From Periplaneta americana (lineage: Eukaryota > Arthropoda > Insecta > Blattodea > Blattidae): a stretch of DNA of 64,000 bases. Positions within the stretch are counted from its first letter, which is position 1; every line of letters starts with the position of its first letter. The translations under genes were made by a program, and so were the position numbers. The notes under the pieces are model-generated. The model saw nothing but the letters and a program-made list of their open reading frames with translations. It did not search any database and was not told where the DNA came from. This document shows positions 43,002 to 55,639 of this stretch, in pieces. The DNA is taken from contig NC_091132.1 in assembly GCF_040183065.1 (NCBI RefSeq), positions 163,234,102-163,298,101 of the forward strand. The letters run 5' to 3'.

Positions 43002-44137
43002 CTGCAAAAGAGTTTGTGAAGAAAAACTATAGAAAAATAACAGCTGAAGGCTCACTGAATGGTAGCTTAAATGCAGCAGACTAATTTTTTAAATCCTACT
43101 TAATCCAGTAAACAATAAAAAAATTATTGGTGTAGAAGCAAGATGAATTTAACAAACACAAAAACAAAATATTATGGCATTTTGTGAAAAATGTCCCGTT
43201 TTAAGTAACAATTTTGTAAACTATAAGTCAATTGAAAGAGTAAATAAGAATGAAACTTGAATCGTATTCTGAGATGGTCATAAGTGAGGATTCAGGAAGA
43301 TCTAGTTGAGAAGTGATCAAATTGTCACGGAAAAATTGGTGATGGAAATATTTGATAAGGTAGTTTGAGACTATTTCAGATATCTACGAAATTATAACAA
43401 CCTTACGACTAAAGTAAATGAACGAAGGCTTGTAAAATTCTAAAACAATTTGAAAACGGAGGAAAAGTAATTTGCATACTGTAAACAAGAATGGAAGAAA
43501 TTTCCTCAATTGTGAATATTCAGGTGACAATGCCAAGCATAACTATGTTCATATACTTCTCTTACGCCTTTGATATTTTTATTTCTTCCAGAATCCAGAT
43601 CCATGTTATTGATCCCAATGCTTTCTATTCGTTTAAGGTGGGAGTTTGAACTCGATGAAACGATTAAATAGTTCTCACCAAGTAACAGTGTGAGGTTGCT
43701 ACTGAAGAGTGGAGGGGAATGGCAAGGGAACTCTGAAGCTAAATTTGGGTGTTCCTGTTACATCTCCCAACTGTGTAAGCACCGTAAAAATCGCTTCATA
43801 GGTAATTGCGATTTTGTCAGAGTGTGATTTTTGTGTTCAAATCATTCTTGGCGATTGTGGGGAGGTAACCACCCCTATCTGTGGATTTCCAATTCGCCTA
43901 GAACTCAATATCACTGTAATCAACAAATCTCTGAATAAACCAAAAGGAGTGCCCAGCTTTTAATAAGGAGAAAGATCTTTATCACTCCTCAGAAAACTGA
44001 ATTGATATGCCAGTGCCTTGCTTTATGTGAACAACAGTGAATAGCTCAGCGTGCAAACAGAAGAAAAGACACGCTCTCAACTGTCATCGCCATATGAGGG
44101 CATGCACATTCGTTCAAGAATATTTGCGAATGATTAA
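43002..44137. other. ZNF-B intron E2-E3, distal part
   Basis: Collinear with 16370-17510 in A and 61003-62130 in C. No gene. Confidence 0.6.
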
Positions 44138-44972
44138 AGGTACGGTCACACATCGCTACTTCTGCAGCGCTGCAGTACAAAAAACAGCTCAACCCTTGTA
44201 CTGCGACGTGTGAACAACAGTGGAACCCGAAAAGTAGTGGCTGCCGAACCTGCTGCTCGCTACTTTTCCATGCTGCGCGCAGCTTAAATGTAGCGAAGTG
44301 TGACCAGGGGTCTCAGGGTTGCAGCCGCAGCATTTTTGATATCGATTTTGTTGAAACTTTTGCTGCAGTTGCAACCAGTGTTACCACCCAAATGTGCCAA
44401 TGATACTTTTATTGTTTGGATATATTTTAATGTTAAATGTGATGAAAATAAATTATTTGTAACAGTTATTAAATACACAACACAGTATGAGCATAACTGC
44501 TGACGATATAATTCATTTTTTTAATTTTCCGCAGCGCAGTTCCAAACAGGAGGGTTGCCAACATTGATTTCGTGAATATATAGTTGGTTATCATTTAAGT
44601 ATATAGGCGTTTTTAAAAGATTTATAGTAAAAATAATGCCAATTTCTGAATACTAGACACGACAGAAAAGCAAATAATAGATAAGGAAGCTTTCACATGA
44701 GTTTATTAATAATGCGAACATAACCACAAAATGTATAGTGAGAAGTCAACATGGAGATGGGAACCTGCAGCATTACTGCGGCTGCAAAAGTAGCGCCATG
44801 CGTGTGAACAGACTCGCAACCTCCAGTTGCAACTTTTGCAGCACTCGGATTGCGCAGCACGAAAAGTAGCGTGCAGCGTGCTACTTTTGGCTTACATGTG
44901 AACATGGCACGCAACTTTTGCAGCTGCAGTACAAAAGTTGCGCTGCAAAAGTAGCGACGTGTGATCGTACCT
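44138..44972. mobile_element. PIF/Harbinger-like MITE, 835 bp
   Basis: TIRs AGGTACGGTCACACATCGCT and, in complement, AGGTACGATCACACGTCGCT, extended by CTGCAG/GCTGCA-rich subterminal repeats. TAA is present on both sides (44135-44137, 44973-44975). Units A (about 17498) and C (about 62138) read GAATGATTAAGAGAAGC, two independent empty sites. No transposase. Confidence 0.85.
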
Positions 44973-45063
44973 TAAGAGAAGCATTCATTGAAGAATATAG
45001 CGGCAACATAGCTTCACTAACAAAGAGTTACGGACGTCAACTTTTGAGTTGAAACAATATTAA

Positions 45064-45286
45064 CCCAGATAAGACTGACGTCCTACATATAGGACACCGG
45101 ACGTTTCACACAAATATGATAGTAACATTGACTATGACAGACTAAATATAAGAAAAAAAAATTGGAGGCAATTTATAACACTTAAGGATTATGGTATCAT
45201 GATTGCCGACTATGAAAATCTTACACAGCAATGTTAAAAAAATAAAACATCCGGGTCCTATATATAGGACGTCAGTCTTATCTGGG
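45064..45286. mobile_element. piggyBac-type MITE, 223 bp
   Basis: TIRs CCCAGATAAGACTGACGTCC / complement CCCAGATAAGACTGACGTCC, flanked by TTAA at 45060-45063 and 45287-45290. Empty sites in A (about 17586) and C (about 62227) carry one TTAA. TTAA plus CCC ends is the piggyBac signature. Ends look almost unchanged, so it is young. Confidence 0.9.
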
Positions 45287-45909
45287 TTAATTAATCTCAT
45301 TTGTGTTGACCTACAACAGAAGCATGTGACTTGCAACTGTCTGAACACTGTAGCTGTCATTTATACGTACAACAGTCGCTACAGCTGTGAGTCCCATATA
45401 GGGCAGAGATGGTGGTATGTCGGAGGTGTGATTTTGGAACTCTAGAATCCAGTGACAAACCTAGCACATAGACGAATATACAAGACTTCAAAGCACACAC
45501 CAACAATACTCTGAAGTAGTCATCGTGAAATATGGCGTTCATGCAGATTTGCCAGGTATTGACGTCCCTAGAAACAGGTGTCTATGATGTGGATTTCAAC
45601 TATCGAAAGAATTTAAAACGAAAAATTACAAGAAACTTAAATAAGTGTATTCCCTACACCAGGCACAAAACAAAAGTCAAATACCGAGTAACTGGACTGT
45701 CAATTAAATTAGATGTAGATATATTAAGAATTCAAGACTGATATGATTTAGTAAACCTTCAGCATCAGTCTGTGGAAGAAAAATTGAGTGGAAAAAATTC
45801 ATGAAGGAATACAGGACAAAGATTTGGACAGCATGAGCGCTAAAATCGTTTTCGTAGCATCCATCTGCCAGTAAAATACCAACTAATACACTTTATAAAT
45901 TGCACTTAC

Positions 45910-46047
45910 CTCCGGCTCACTTTTCTTGACGGGAAAGTCAATCGGCACATGAGATTCCTCAAATGTCATCTCTGATTTCAGATCAGAGCTCTGATCGACA
46001 TATTCCGTCTTTATATCTGTCATGTCCAGATCTAATATATTTGCTTC
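45910..46047 (-). CDS. ZNF-B exon E2
   Basis: 138 bp, TATTTTGCAG|GAAGCA and CCGGAG|GTAAGTGCAA, phase 0. EANILDLDMTDIKTEYVDQS ... DLKSEMTFEESHVPIDFPVK ... KSEPE. No stop or shift relative to A. Confidence 0.85.
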
Positions 46048-46346
46048 CTGCAAAATATACAACATAATAATAATGTCATATAACATAAGTGTCTCACGAA
46101 ATCCACTGACGGTTATCAAAGTGTGTCCACTCTATTACTAATCCTGATGTCAAGAATTTCACGTGTACCCAGTCCAGTGTGAGTAGTGAAATAATTTTTA
46201 TGAAAAGTTCGAAGGAACCAATGAAAAGTCGCTATAGTCTGATCAATAAGTTGGATGACGTAAGAGGCTTATATGACGTCATGTATATCTACATATTATT
46301 TTGCAAGTACGAAAAATTGTTATAAAATTTTGATAATCTAACTTAC

Positions 46347-46403
46347 CTCAAAGTTGTTGTTCTGTGTTGGTGCAGGTTCCAGCTGTAAATCGTGTATGTC
46401 CAT
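46347..46403 (-). CDS. ZNF-B exon E1
   Basis: ATG at 46403, MDIHDLQLEPAPTQNNNFE, donor TTTGAG|GTAAGTTAGA. All 19 codons open and in phase with E2. Confidence 0.75.
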
Positions 46404-46974
46404 AGTCCAGGTATGCTTTACTAATAATATTTATAAATTTCATAAGGATTTGATGAGCTTCTGTTGTTCCGTTTGCACTATACGAAGGGCGGTATAGCAA
46501 CTCAATTATACAGCACATTGATCGGAGGTTTCTATTGTTTTATCTAGTAACCTAATAATGTTTCTTCGATGCTTCGATTTACACTACTTTCGCTATGTAT
46601 CTCGACAGCTTTACATAATTACGGAAGTTAAAGTGCTTTCGCGATGCACTAGTCATCGTAGGATTATTAGAAAACTAAAGCCTTTAGTCTAAAAGGAGTA
46701 GTGTAGTGAATTGATTTATTACACGTAAATAAGACTATTGATAGTAGATAAGTGGACTAACGCCATCTTTTGAACATTTAGCATATTAATTTACTGTTCC
46801 GTATAATAAAAGTTAATTAATTTGTAATTTATTAGCGAGGTTACTTGTCATTAGGCTAATAGTAAACCAATGAATTCAATTGTTATTTAACAATCAAATT
46901 ATAGATTTAATGAATTTGAGAGTATTTCGCGTTAATTGTGTCTAAGTATTAATTTTTAAGAGTTTTTCTTGAAC

Positions 46975-47340
46975 GAATTCGTAACATAATGCCTATGACG
47001 GTGGGCCACTGAACAAAAGGTTGTAGGATCAAATCCCGGGGTATTCAAAGGTGAGAGATGTATTCCAATTTAAGATGGAGAACTTTTTTATAATAAGGTA
47101 GATAATAATTATAATAATAATACTACTACTACTAATAATAATAATGATTTAGGGTGTGAAATAGAGAAGAATATGTGAGGAAGAGTGGATAGTGAAATGA
47201 TGTTGAGCGGAAGAGAAATAAGTGGTGGTAGAAGAGGTTTCGGGGTGTGAGCCCCTGATTTCATTCATGTTTCCAAGGATTATTATCGTGCGTGACGTCA
47301 TACGTTGCGTCATCGATCTCCAATTCGTCTGGAAGAATAG
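46975..47340 (+). mobile_element. SINE S3, unit B copy
   Basis: Orthologous in position to 19288-19640 and inherited through the duplication. The (TAA)n is short and mixed with TAC units here. Confidence 0.55.
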
Positions 47341-47962
47341 CAACTAAGTCCAGGATATTACTGAAAAAACTCGTCTAGAAATATTTCAGTGTTGACAATG
47401 ACTCCGTTCGTTTATTCAAGTGTTGGGCGTGAACACACAGTTAATTCTTCCTCCCCATGTGAGTAAGTGAGAGGAAGCTACATACTGCAGAATGGAGGAA
47501 GATGAAAAAAGGAACACTGAAGTAGTCTTTGTGATATAACATTATTGCGTAGCTGCAAACAAATGGTACCAGGAAATAAGAATAAAATAAGTTTGGGTAA
47601 AAAGCAATTTAAAAAGAAGAAATGGAAAGAAAAAAAGAAAAATAAAATTAAGATCATTTGCTAAAGCAGGTCAAAGTGGCCCACATTAAATGCTGGACTG
47701 CCAATTAAATTAAAAGCAGACATGTTAAAAATAATAAATAGTGGGATGAAATCATCATGTATATCATTTTGTAAATGTTCAGTTTTTCATTTTCTACGAT
47801 AAAAAAGAGGTGGAAAAGAATAACGAAAAATGTAGGATGAAGAAATGGACAGCATGAAAGAAAGCATCAACCATATCCCCTGGTCACCTGAATGTAGCAG
47901 CCACATCAGCCAGTGAAGAACAGAGAGAACCAGCGATCAACACACTTCATAAACCCACTCAC

Positions 47963-48100
47963 CTCGATATCCCTTTTGGCGAAAGAAATGTGAACTGGCA
48001 CATCAGTTTTATCAAATGTCATCTTAGAATTTACTTCATTGCTGTGGTCCATACATTCTGTCTTTATTGCAATAACTTGGACATCTAATAGATTTCCTTC
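47963..48100 (-). CDS. ZNF-B exon E2'
   Basis: GTGTTGCAG|GAAGGA to ATCGAG|GTGAGTGGGT, 138 bp, phase 0. EGNLLDVQVIAIKTECMDHS ... EVNSKMTFDKTDVPVHISFA ... KRDIE. Intact. Confidence 0.8.
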
Positions 48101-48678
48101 CTGCAACACACAAAACATAATAATCATGAAATGTACCGTATGTATTTGTTCACGATAAACCAGCGACCATATTTAATGGCTCTCCACTGTATTATTAAAT
48201 CCTGATGTCAACGAAAGCACGTGTACACACATCAGAGTCAGTTGTGATATAATTTGTACGGAAAGCATGGTAACGCAGTGTATAAAAGAATAGCTGTATA
48301 TTATTAGATTCTTTTGTTCAAGTACAATATTTAGTGATAACACTTTAACAAATGCATAATACCGCAGCACACTCAGAATCGTTCTGATGAGTCTGAGAAA
48401 CTACAAGTGGCGAAGTTTGGTTCCAAAGAAAAGCTATAGTGTCAGGGAAGAATATTACGATAACCATAAGATACCCCTGCACTGGTCAGATCATAGTGCA
48501 CCATCAATGAGATATGAGGAAGTTAAATCAGTATTCAGCTGATCAGCATCGTCCCTGTGTGACCTCTCGCGCGCATTGATTGCAGGATGCTTTTTCCGCC
48601 CTCAGTATATGCTATATTGTTATAAACGACATATTTAGAAAATAAATAGCAAGTAGTAGTCACTGTCATGTGGGATAC

Positions 48679-48765
48679 CTGAAGTTTCTTCTCTTCTATA
48701 TCTGTGTTATTTCTTCCTTCGAATGCTAGAGTGTCGATCTTACTTTCCATCTTGATTACGTCCAT
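48679..48765 (-). CDS. ZNF-B exon E1'
   Basis: TTTTTTCAG|CTGTG ATG ..., donor CTTCAG|GTATCCCACA. MDVIKMESKIDTLAFEGRNN ... DIEEKKLQ, 29 residues, phase 0. The closest of the three E1' copies to the family consensus start MDVIKMExxxDxLAxE. Confidence 0.8.
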
Positions 48766-49113
48766 CACAGCTGAAAAAGAAAAAAGAAAAGGAAACTTCA
48801 ATTGACAAGGAATATGTCACCCATTTGAATATACTTACTAGTAGCTGGAATAATAATGCAACATATTCATAGCATACAGAAACAAACGAGCATTTGATTA
48901 TAGAGCTGTTAAGAAGCATTTACACGTTCAAATTACTATGCTTGCACCGTTGCTTACGAGATTATATACAATATATATTTGCATAATTTCGTAAGCAACG
49001 GCTTGTACGCATGTAATTTGGGGAGAATATTGAAAGAAACAAGTTGGAAACGCAGGTTCAATTGAGATGCATATTCAGCTACACGGTGGGCTGAGTTGAA
49101 CGTCATCTTCATT

Positions 49114-49114
<1 letters not shown>

Positions 49115-49179
<65 letters not shown>
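49115..49179. repeat. (GT)n(TA)n compound microsatellite
   Basis: At the place where unit A has pure (TA)n (21903-21962). Confidence 0.97.
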
Positions 49180-49199
49180 TAATATAATATACCTTGGTT

Positions 49200-49510
49200 T
49201 GATATTGAATATTGTTAAGATCCACGATTCAGTCGCCGTTTTTCCAGACCAATAGAAGATAGATGCCACGGTATATGGCATCATGTATAATGGCAATACT
49301 TGAAAACATGAATTTAGTCAGCGGCTGCCGCCCCAACACCCCCACTGCCTCACATTTCTTTCTCTTATCTTATACCATTTCACTGCTCTCCCTCCTTCAC
49401 ATATTTTCATGATTAAATTGGAATACCTATTTAACTATAAATATTCCAGGATTCAACCATAGGACCTTTCATTTAGTGAACCACTATCATAGCCATTATG
49501 CTACGAATTC
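49200..49510 (-). mobile_element. SINE S3, unit B minus copy
   Basis: Orthologous in position to 22010-22308. Confidence 0.5.
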
Positions 49511-49677
49511 GTTGATGAACAAACTCTTAAGAATTATAGCATAATTACGAAAAATTAATATCAAATGCTTCCGAAGTTATTAAACATATGACTATTATTA
49601 TACCACAAAACTGAATTCATTAGTTTGCCATTAAATGTATTACAGTAAATAAGGCAAATTGATCACGAATCAATTAA

Positions 49678-51258
49678 CCCTTAAGCACTGGCTTTGAGTG
49701 TTTTTTCTTTCCTCTGTTTTCTTTGCTGGAAGGTAATATGAAGAGTGCCGGTGGTGTGTAATTTCTTCTATTGTTGAAATTTTGAAACTGTTTGGCTGCA
49801 GTCATTGCTGAGTTTATCATTTAGCGCCAACAGCTGTTTATATGTGATTTGACCTGACGCGAGTGTGTGCATTCTTCTAAAAGACAGGAAGATTTTGTGA
49901 ATAACTGAGGAGATTTCTTTATTTATGCGTAAGTATTATTTGATGTAAGCTTTATATTATATTCTTCACATTTTCCGCGTTCATTTCAGCTGTATATGCA
50001 GCTCATTTTATTATTATTTCCAAAGAATGTCAAAGAAAGTAGTAACAGACGAAGAAATTGCAGAGAAGTCGAAGTCGAGGGAATTACTAGTAACAGACGA
50101 AGAAATTGCAAGGGAGTTGAATACGATTCTCAGTAATGCACTAATGATAATGACGATGGTGAATCTGTGGGGGAACTTTCTGAGCTTGACGATATCATAG
50201 ATGAAGACACAGGTTCGTCCAAAAAAACAGAAATTGTGACGTTTTATAACTGTACCAAGGGTGAAGTTGATTCATATGTAGCAACTATAGTGTTGGACGT
50301 AGAACAAGAAGGTGGCCACTGGCAGTGTTCTTCCATTTCATATATGTTTCAGCACTCAACTCATATGTTGTTTATTATAAGATGAATACCAGAGAGAAGA
50401 TACAAAGAAGAATATTTCGGAAGAACCTGGCTAAAGAACTTCTTATGGAAAACGTTGTCAGGAGAATGAGTAATCCTCATGTATCACGCAGACTCAGAGC
50501 AAGAATAGAAATATTCCTAATGGAGAGAGGCGTTGAAGTGCCACCGAAAGAACAACAAAATCAAGAAACAAGAAATGGTCCAGCATCTCAGAAAGGGAAG
50601 AGATATCATATCTGCCCTAGCACAAATAATATGCATTCAACACGATGTGCTGCTTGTTTGGGACACGTATGCAAAATTCATTGCAAAGTTGTTTGCACAA
50701 TATGTGGAGAATAAGCCAAGAAATGAAGCACTGTTTTGTTTTACAATGTCTGATTGAAGACTGAAGTGAGCAGTGCTTATTGGTTTGTAGTGACATCTTA
50801 GGAATCGATGAACCCCTTTGAAGGGCATTCACTGCAGTAGCCTTTAGGTACAATGATTTTTTATTACAAACCCAGTCAACATTTTTCAAGAATGTTTCCA
50901 ATCTAGGATAATAGTAGGAGTTTGTGTATTCCTCCAGAAGAGGACTGTAATAGTCTTTAGGTACCATTATTATGAACCTAAATTAAAATTTTTCAATCAC
51001 ACCTCGTAAAGAAACAGTATGGTTATAAGATTTCAATGTCAGGTTTTCACTTTTCTTTAGTTGAAATTGCATTGTATTTGATTATGTTCAATATAAATAA
51101 TATACAGTTCAGAATAAAAATATTTACTTCAGTTTAAACATTTTATTTTCCCCATAATTTTGCCATGAATCCACGTCCACATCTTAGTTTGTGTCAATGG
51201 GTCAAATTGACCCGACGCGAGTGTTTATGTAACTTTCTACCAGGCGAGTACTTAAGGG
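49678..51258 (+). mobile_element. piggyBac element, internally deleted, 1581 bp
   Basis: Ends CCCTTAAGCACTGGC and, in complement, CCCTTAAGTACTCGC, flanked by TTAA (49674-49677, 51259-51262). Unit A at about 22686 has the uninterrupted site (mutated to TTAG). GGGTCAAATTGACCCGACGC-type sequence sits near the right end. It encodes the start and end of a piggyBac transposase, with the catalytic middle missing. Confidence 0.9.
50026..50710 (+). pseudogene. piggyBac transposase remnant (N- and C-terminal parts)
   Basis: The N-terminal piece starts near 50027 (MSKKVVTDEEIAEKSKSREL) and is followed by an acidic stretch (ELDDIIDED). Then YNCTKGEVDSY and, in a second frame, FFHFIYVSALNSYVVYYKMN, REKIQRRIFRKNLAKELL, and the cysteine-rich end CPSTNNMHSTRCAACLGHVC, KIHCKVVCTICGE. 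The two DDD catalytic blocks before 'YNxTKGxVD' are absent, so this is a deletion derivative with a frame break. Confidence 0.8.
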
Positions 51259-52098
51259 TTAACTTTATATTGCACAGGGAACCCAAATGATATGACTGCT
51301 TTACTACACTTATCCTCCATCAATTGTGTTACTATACGTATATGAAATCGAATCACTACTCTACTTCATTTAGTATTCTATTAATCTTATTTAGGTATGT
51401 TTGACTGTCACATTTTTATTAAGATATTTCGTCGAACTTGTAATGTAATGTGCGGACATACGTGACTTCATATAGGCCTACTACATCACCCACCTTATTT
51501 TTCGGGAAAACAGCGACTCTTCCTTGGATTGTACCACTACCATCTAAGATGGAGGTAATTGTACCCTATCTAATACTTAGCCCTACTTGATTCTCAAATT
51601 TGTCATTGAACAAACCATATGCTCTTGTATTTGCGATTATCTTCCATAAAGCTAATCGCACTTGCAGACATTTTCAGTTTAAGAGGTCCAACATCATCAA
51701 AGAAAAGAATTTTCAGTTTATTCTCGGCCATCTAAAACAATCAGCTGCTCGTTACAAGCTTGTATTGAACAAAATACGCACAGGATACCCACCGGCGTTG
51801 CTAGCTTTCAATTGCCGCATGCGCTGTCATCTTTACTCGAAAAAAGTAGGCACATCGTTCACTCTTACATTCGTTATTTGAATTCTTAAAGAGGAATGCA
51901 AAGTTGATGTGTGTAGATGCACTTTTACAGTATTTGCATTGTGTAGTATACTGGTCTGTGGTATTTGCCACATAAAGCCGGAGAAATGAAAACTGAATTT
52001 GTGTGAGACACATTAACCGCCAACATATGTTGTACTAACAATTCAACGATAATGCAAAACAATAATCAGTATAGCACAAAAGTTTGAAATGTGAATAA

Positions 52099-53158
52099 GG
52101 GTCGAATTCATAGTCGTCACTTATAAAATGAGGAAACACTTAAGTAATGAGCATTTCCTTAGCACTTAATTCAGATCGTATTGCAGAGATGCTACTCATT
52201 CATATGCCCTGAGCATTCCCTTGACATCGAAAGAAATATGGCAACATGGCTAGACGTGAGCGCTTTCCTACATTCAATTGTTTTCCAGCGCCTTCAAATT
52301 GTTAAATCGGCACTGTCATACACAAATACAGAAGTAAATATTATAGAGCAAAAAATTATACCAGATGTCCAGAAAGCATTTTAAAAAAAAGAAAGAAGTG
52401 AGCATGATAACTAGTTATGAAATATAGAGATATCGACGAAAGTAAAAAAAAAAAAATTGATAATTGTTCTCTCCAAAAGAAGAAACTGACATGGAACAAA
52501 ATTGCAGTTGAGTGTAATGCAAACTCCGGAAATATTCCTGTAAGTAAATCATTTTCATTTATTTTTCAGTTATTTTTATGCTAAACAAAGTGGAAATGAT
52601 ATAATTACGCAAATTTTAACAGCTTATTCTTTGGGTAGAATACAAACAAAATTGCAAATAACACTTTGTTGGGACGTGAAAACTTTTCCAAAAAAATTGC
52701 CACTTAAATTTACCTGAAATGCTGCTGTATCATAAAATCTCAAAGCAACCAGTACCTTCAGCAGTGACGAAATCGGTAAGCCTCGTGGTTGTATTGTGAA
52801 TTTAAATGAGAGACACCAGAATATCCACAACAGTGTTCTTGTCGAAATGGCATCTCCTCTTAAATTGTTGATCATTATACATCTCTAAAGGGATTTCCAT
52901 ATCTCTGATATATCTTTTGCTTGCCGAAACTCATTTTCATTTTAATTACAGAACTCAATAAATTAAATTACATCGTAATCATCATCTATTGTATACCGCA
53001 TCAGCTGATTACAATGCATATGAGGGAACACTTGAGTAAACTGACAAGCTACCTTATTTCAAGAAGTGTTCACTTCAGTTGGATTTATGAATTGGAAATT
53101 ATTATAAGCAACTGCTTAAGTGTTTCCTTTCGATAAGTGTTGACTATGAATTCGGCCC
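52099..53158 (-). mobile_element. PIF/Harbinger element, truncated, 1060 bp
   Basis: TIRs GGGTCGAATTCATAGTCGTC and, in complement, GGGCCGAATTCATAGTCAAC; flanks TAA (52096-52098, 53159-53161). Unit A at about 23548 has no insertion. The minus strand carries the N-terminal part of a Harbinger transposase. Confidence 0.85.
52624..52925 (-). pseudogene. Harbinger transposase N-terminal remnant
   Basis: Blocks IPLEMYNDQQFKRRCHFDKN then, in another frame, PRGLPISSLLKVLVALRFYD TAAFQ, the family's 'NPLExYxDxxFRxRFRFxK ... LxPxxQLLVTLRFYATGxFQ' start. One frame slip, then loss of similarity; the DDE core is absent. Confidence 0.7.
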
Positions 53159-54818
53159 TAAGTCTTCCTGTTGTTCAATTTTTACATACAAGTGTAAATT
53201 GAGGAGACATAAGTTATATGCGTTGCTTACGTAAGCAACGGTTATATGCCATAATGAGCAGATGGGTTCCAGTGAAAGTACGAAAAATGTGTGAATGCTT
53301 TTTTAATTAAAATGTACAAGCTTGTTTCACTCGAACTCCATTTGTCAAGATCAGATCATATAACATACACTCATATAGAATGCAATAAATATTTAACAAT
53401 ATACTTACCTGTATGAAATATAACGTAGTTATTACCCTTCTGCAGATATCAGCCTGCATAGTTGCAACTTTATTTTTATCGCCTGTACAGGATGAGGTGA
53501 TCAAGGGAGTCGTGACAGCAGATGTGTTGGAGATAGACAGACACTTCTAATTCATTCTTCCACACAACTGACAATTTTCCCACAATCTAAATACAGTAAA
53601 CAAACGAGTTAGAAGACAGATTATAAAGTGCCCACGTTGTCTTGTAGAGCGAGCGCTCTTAGCGTTGCGGGAGACATGGAAGATGGGTTTCGTTGTGTAA
53701 ATTCGTCTGCATACAACTTGTGCATATGGAATGGGCGCTACGGATATAAAAAAAAATGTATCTTATGTGTGCTCCTTATAACTGCAATAGCAGAAGAAAA
53801 AGGGCAAATGATATACAATATTTCCGGGAAATTTTATAAAGTTACGGCCATAGTTGTTAATAAACAGCACTTTTTTTCGTGCGTATTTGTGTAACAATGC
53901 CGGGTATACTATACTGTCTTTTCTTTCTGATAAAAGAAAAAAAAAAGTAACTGGAGAAGTAGTGGTTAATAAATAAGCAACAAAAAAACTATCCTTAAGC
54001 AATCTGTAATAATCTTATATTCAACTTTATCAAAACAGAGAGAATTATGATCAGATACAGTATATCAGTTCATTGGTCCAATATTAACGAATAAAATAAA
54101 TCTCCTACAAAATTTCCTACTGATTTCAACATTTATGGGGAAATAACACAATTTAATAATTCAAAAAAATTAACGCAAGAGAGGAAACGCTACAGTAACG
54201 GGAAGCAGATGAATCATTCTCTATGAAAATTTGACTTTACCACACGTTCATTAAATATATCTGTAAACAGAGGACTGCATTCGCAGAGTATATTCACATG
54301 AAAGTGCAGTCGTATATTTTGAGTTCATATGAAATAATTGAAAATCTGAGATGTTTGTTCCATATAGCAGAATATATGGCTGACCACTACCCAAATTTGT
54401 ATTTCGCCAAGATATGTTTAATATTATAGATTAGGAAGCCATAATGTTGACGATATGATAAAATAAATGATCAAAATATGTGCCCTTGCTCTTCATGTTA
54501 ATGTCGATTATCCCCCTTATACTTATTTTCTTTCAGGGAATTACCTTTATGTGAATTACGTGTTTTGTCATACAGACAGTGATATGAATGGAGAACGATT
54601 AATGATTCGTCAAACGACACCATTTTATTTTGTTCTTCGAGAATTCTCCGACACTGGTACTGCTCTTGCTTCATCGCTAATGTCAACGCAAAGAAAACAC
54701 CTTGAGTTTGCTGGCTTCTATGTTAATATTGTGGTTCAGGTTTAAAACGTTTACGAAAGTCATTGCGAACGCTTACATTAAATAACCTGACGGTTACTTT
54801 TCATTGTGAATGTCTATT
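53159..54818. other. Unit B upstream spacer
   Basis: Collinear with 23550-25108 and 26593-26690 of A. Contains the empty site of the 1484-bp Harbinger element near 54722. No gene seen. Confidence 0.6.
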
Positions 54819-55290
54819 TTGAGGTTAGAGTTTTCCGGGCTAATAGGCAGTTATCTACTGGCGATTTTACGACCAGACGTTTCGTCTACAACTGCGGAAG
54901 ACATCACCAATGGCGTGCCATTCTGGGCCATAGTGTTTCTCCAGCGTGCCAGGGACAACTAGTGCTATGATTGGAAGCGTGTCCTGATTTATAGGGGGAA
55001 CTGGGTGTGGCCCGCTGTTGACAGTGCTGTACGGGCCGTGGTCCGAAACCAAAACATTGAAACCGCTCGAGAGGACCGCAGTGTCAACAACAAAACCTCC
55101 AGCGAACACCGCATTATCAACAGCGAGACACACCAAGTTCCCCATATAAATCAGAACACGCATTGAATCGTACCAGCAGTTGTCCCTGGCACGCTAAAGA
55201 AAACACTATGCCCCAGACTCCTCGCCACTGATGATGCCTGCCGCAATTGTAGACCACGTTCTATTAGCCCAGAAACTCTAACCTCATTGA
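54819..55290. mobile_element. Palindromic MITE, unit B copy, right arm deleted
   Basis: Same element as 26690-28512 without the hAT insertion. The right arm jumps from ...GCAATTGTAGAC to CACGTTCTATTAG; the lost piece is bounded by GTAGAC in the A copy, pointing to a microhomology deletion. Confidence 0.75.
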
Positions 55291-55639
55291 CACTGGCCGT
55301 GAAAGCTTACATTCGATTGTTACTTTTGTTGATTATGGCTGGATTAGCTGTGTTTTTCCATGGTAACTTGATTGTTAATAAATCTGAATTTAGACTGCCA
55401 TTAAGTCGTGATGTTATAACCTTCCCAGCTTGATATATTTATTTAGCGTAAATTTATGATATCATAGAAAAAAACTTTGTATTATACACTTTCGTAAAGT
55501 TATCTTTTTAGCCCTCCTGTGTTTGTGGCACGAGGCAAAGCCGAATTTCACAAACTTTACACTCGTGTCAAAAAAAAAAAAAAAAGAGAACTTTTACGAA
55601 CTTGTCTCCTGAATAATAATTCTCAAAGTTAGCCAATAG

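Larger units (their letters stand above)
28870..55639 (-). repeat. Tandem ZNF unit B
   Basis: Full paralogue of unit A. Private insertions: 31336-34046, the LINE within the Tc1 element, 44138-44972, 45064-45286, 49678-51258 and 52099-53158. Shared only with C: the Tc1 element and the SINE inside it. Confidence 0.85.
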
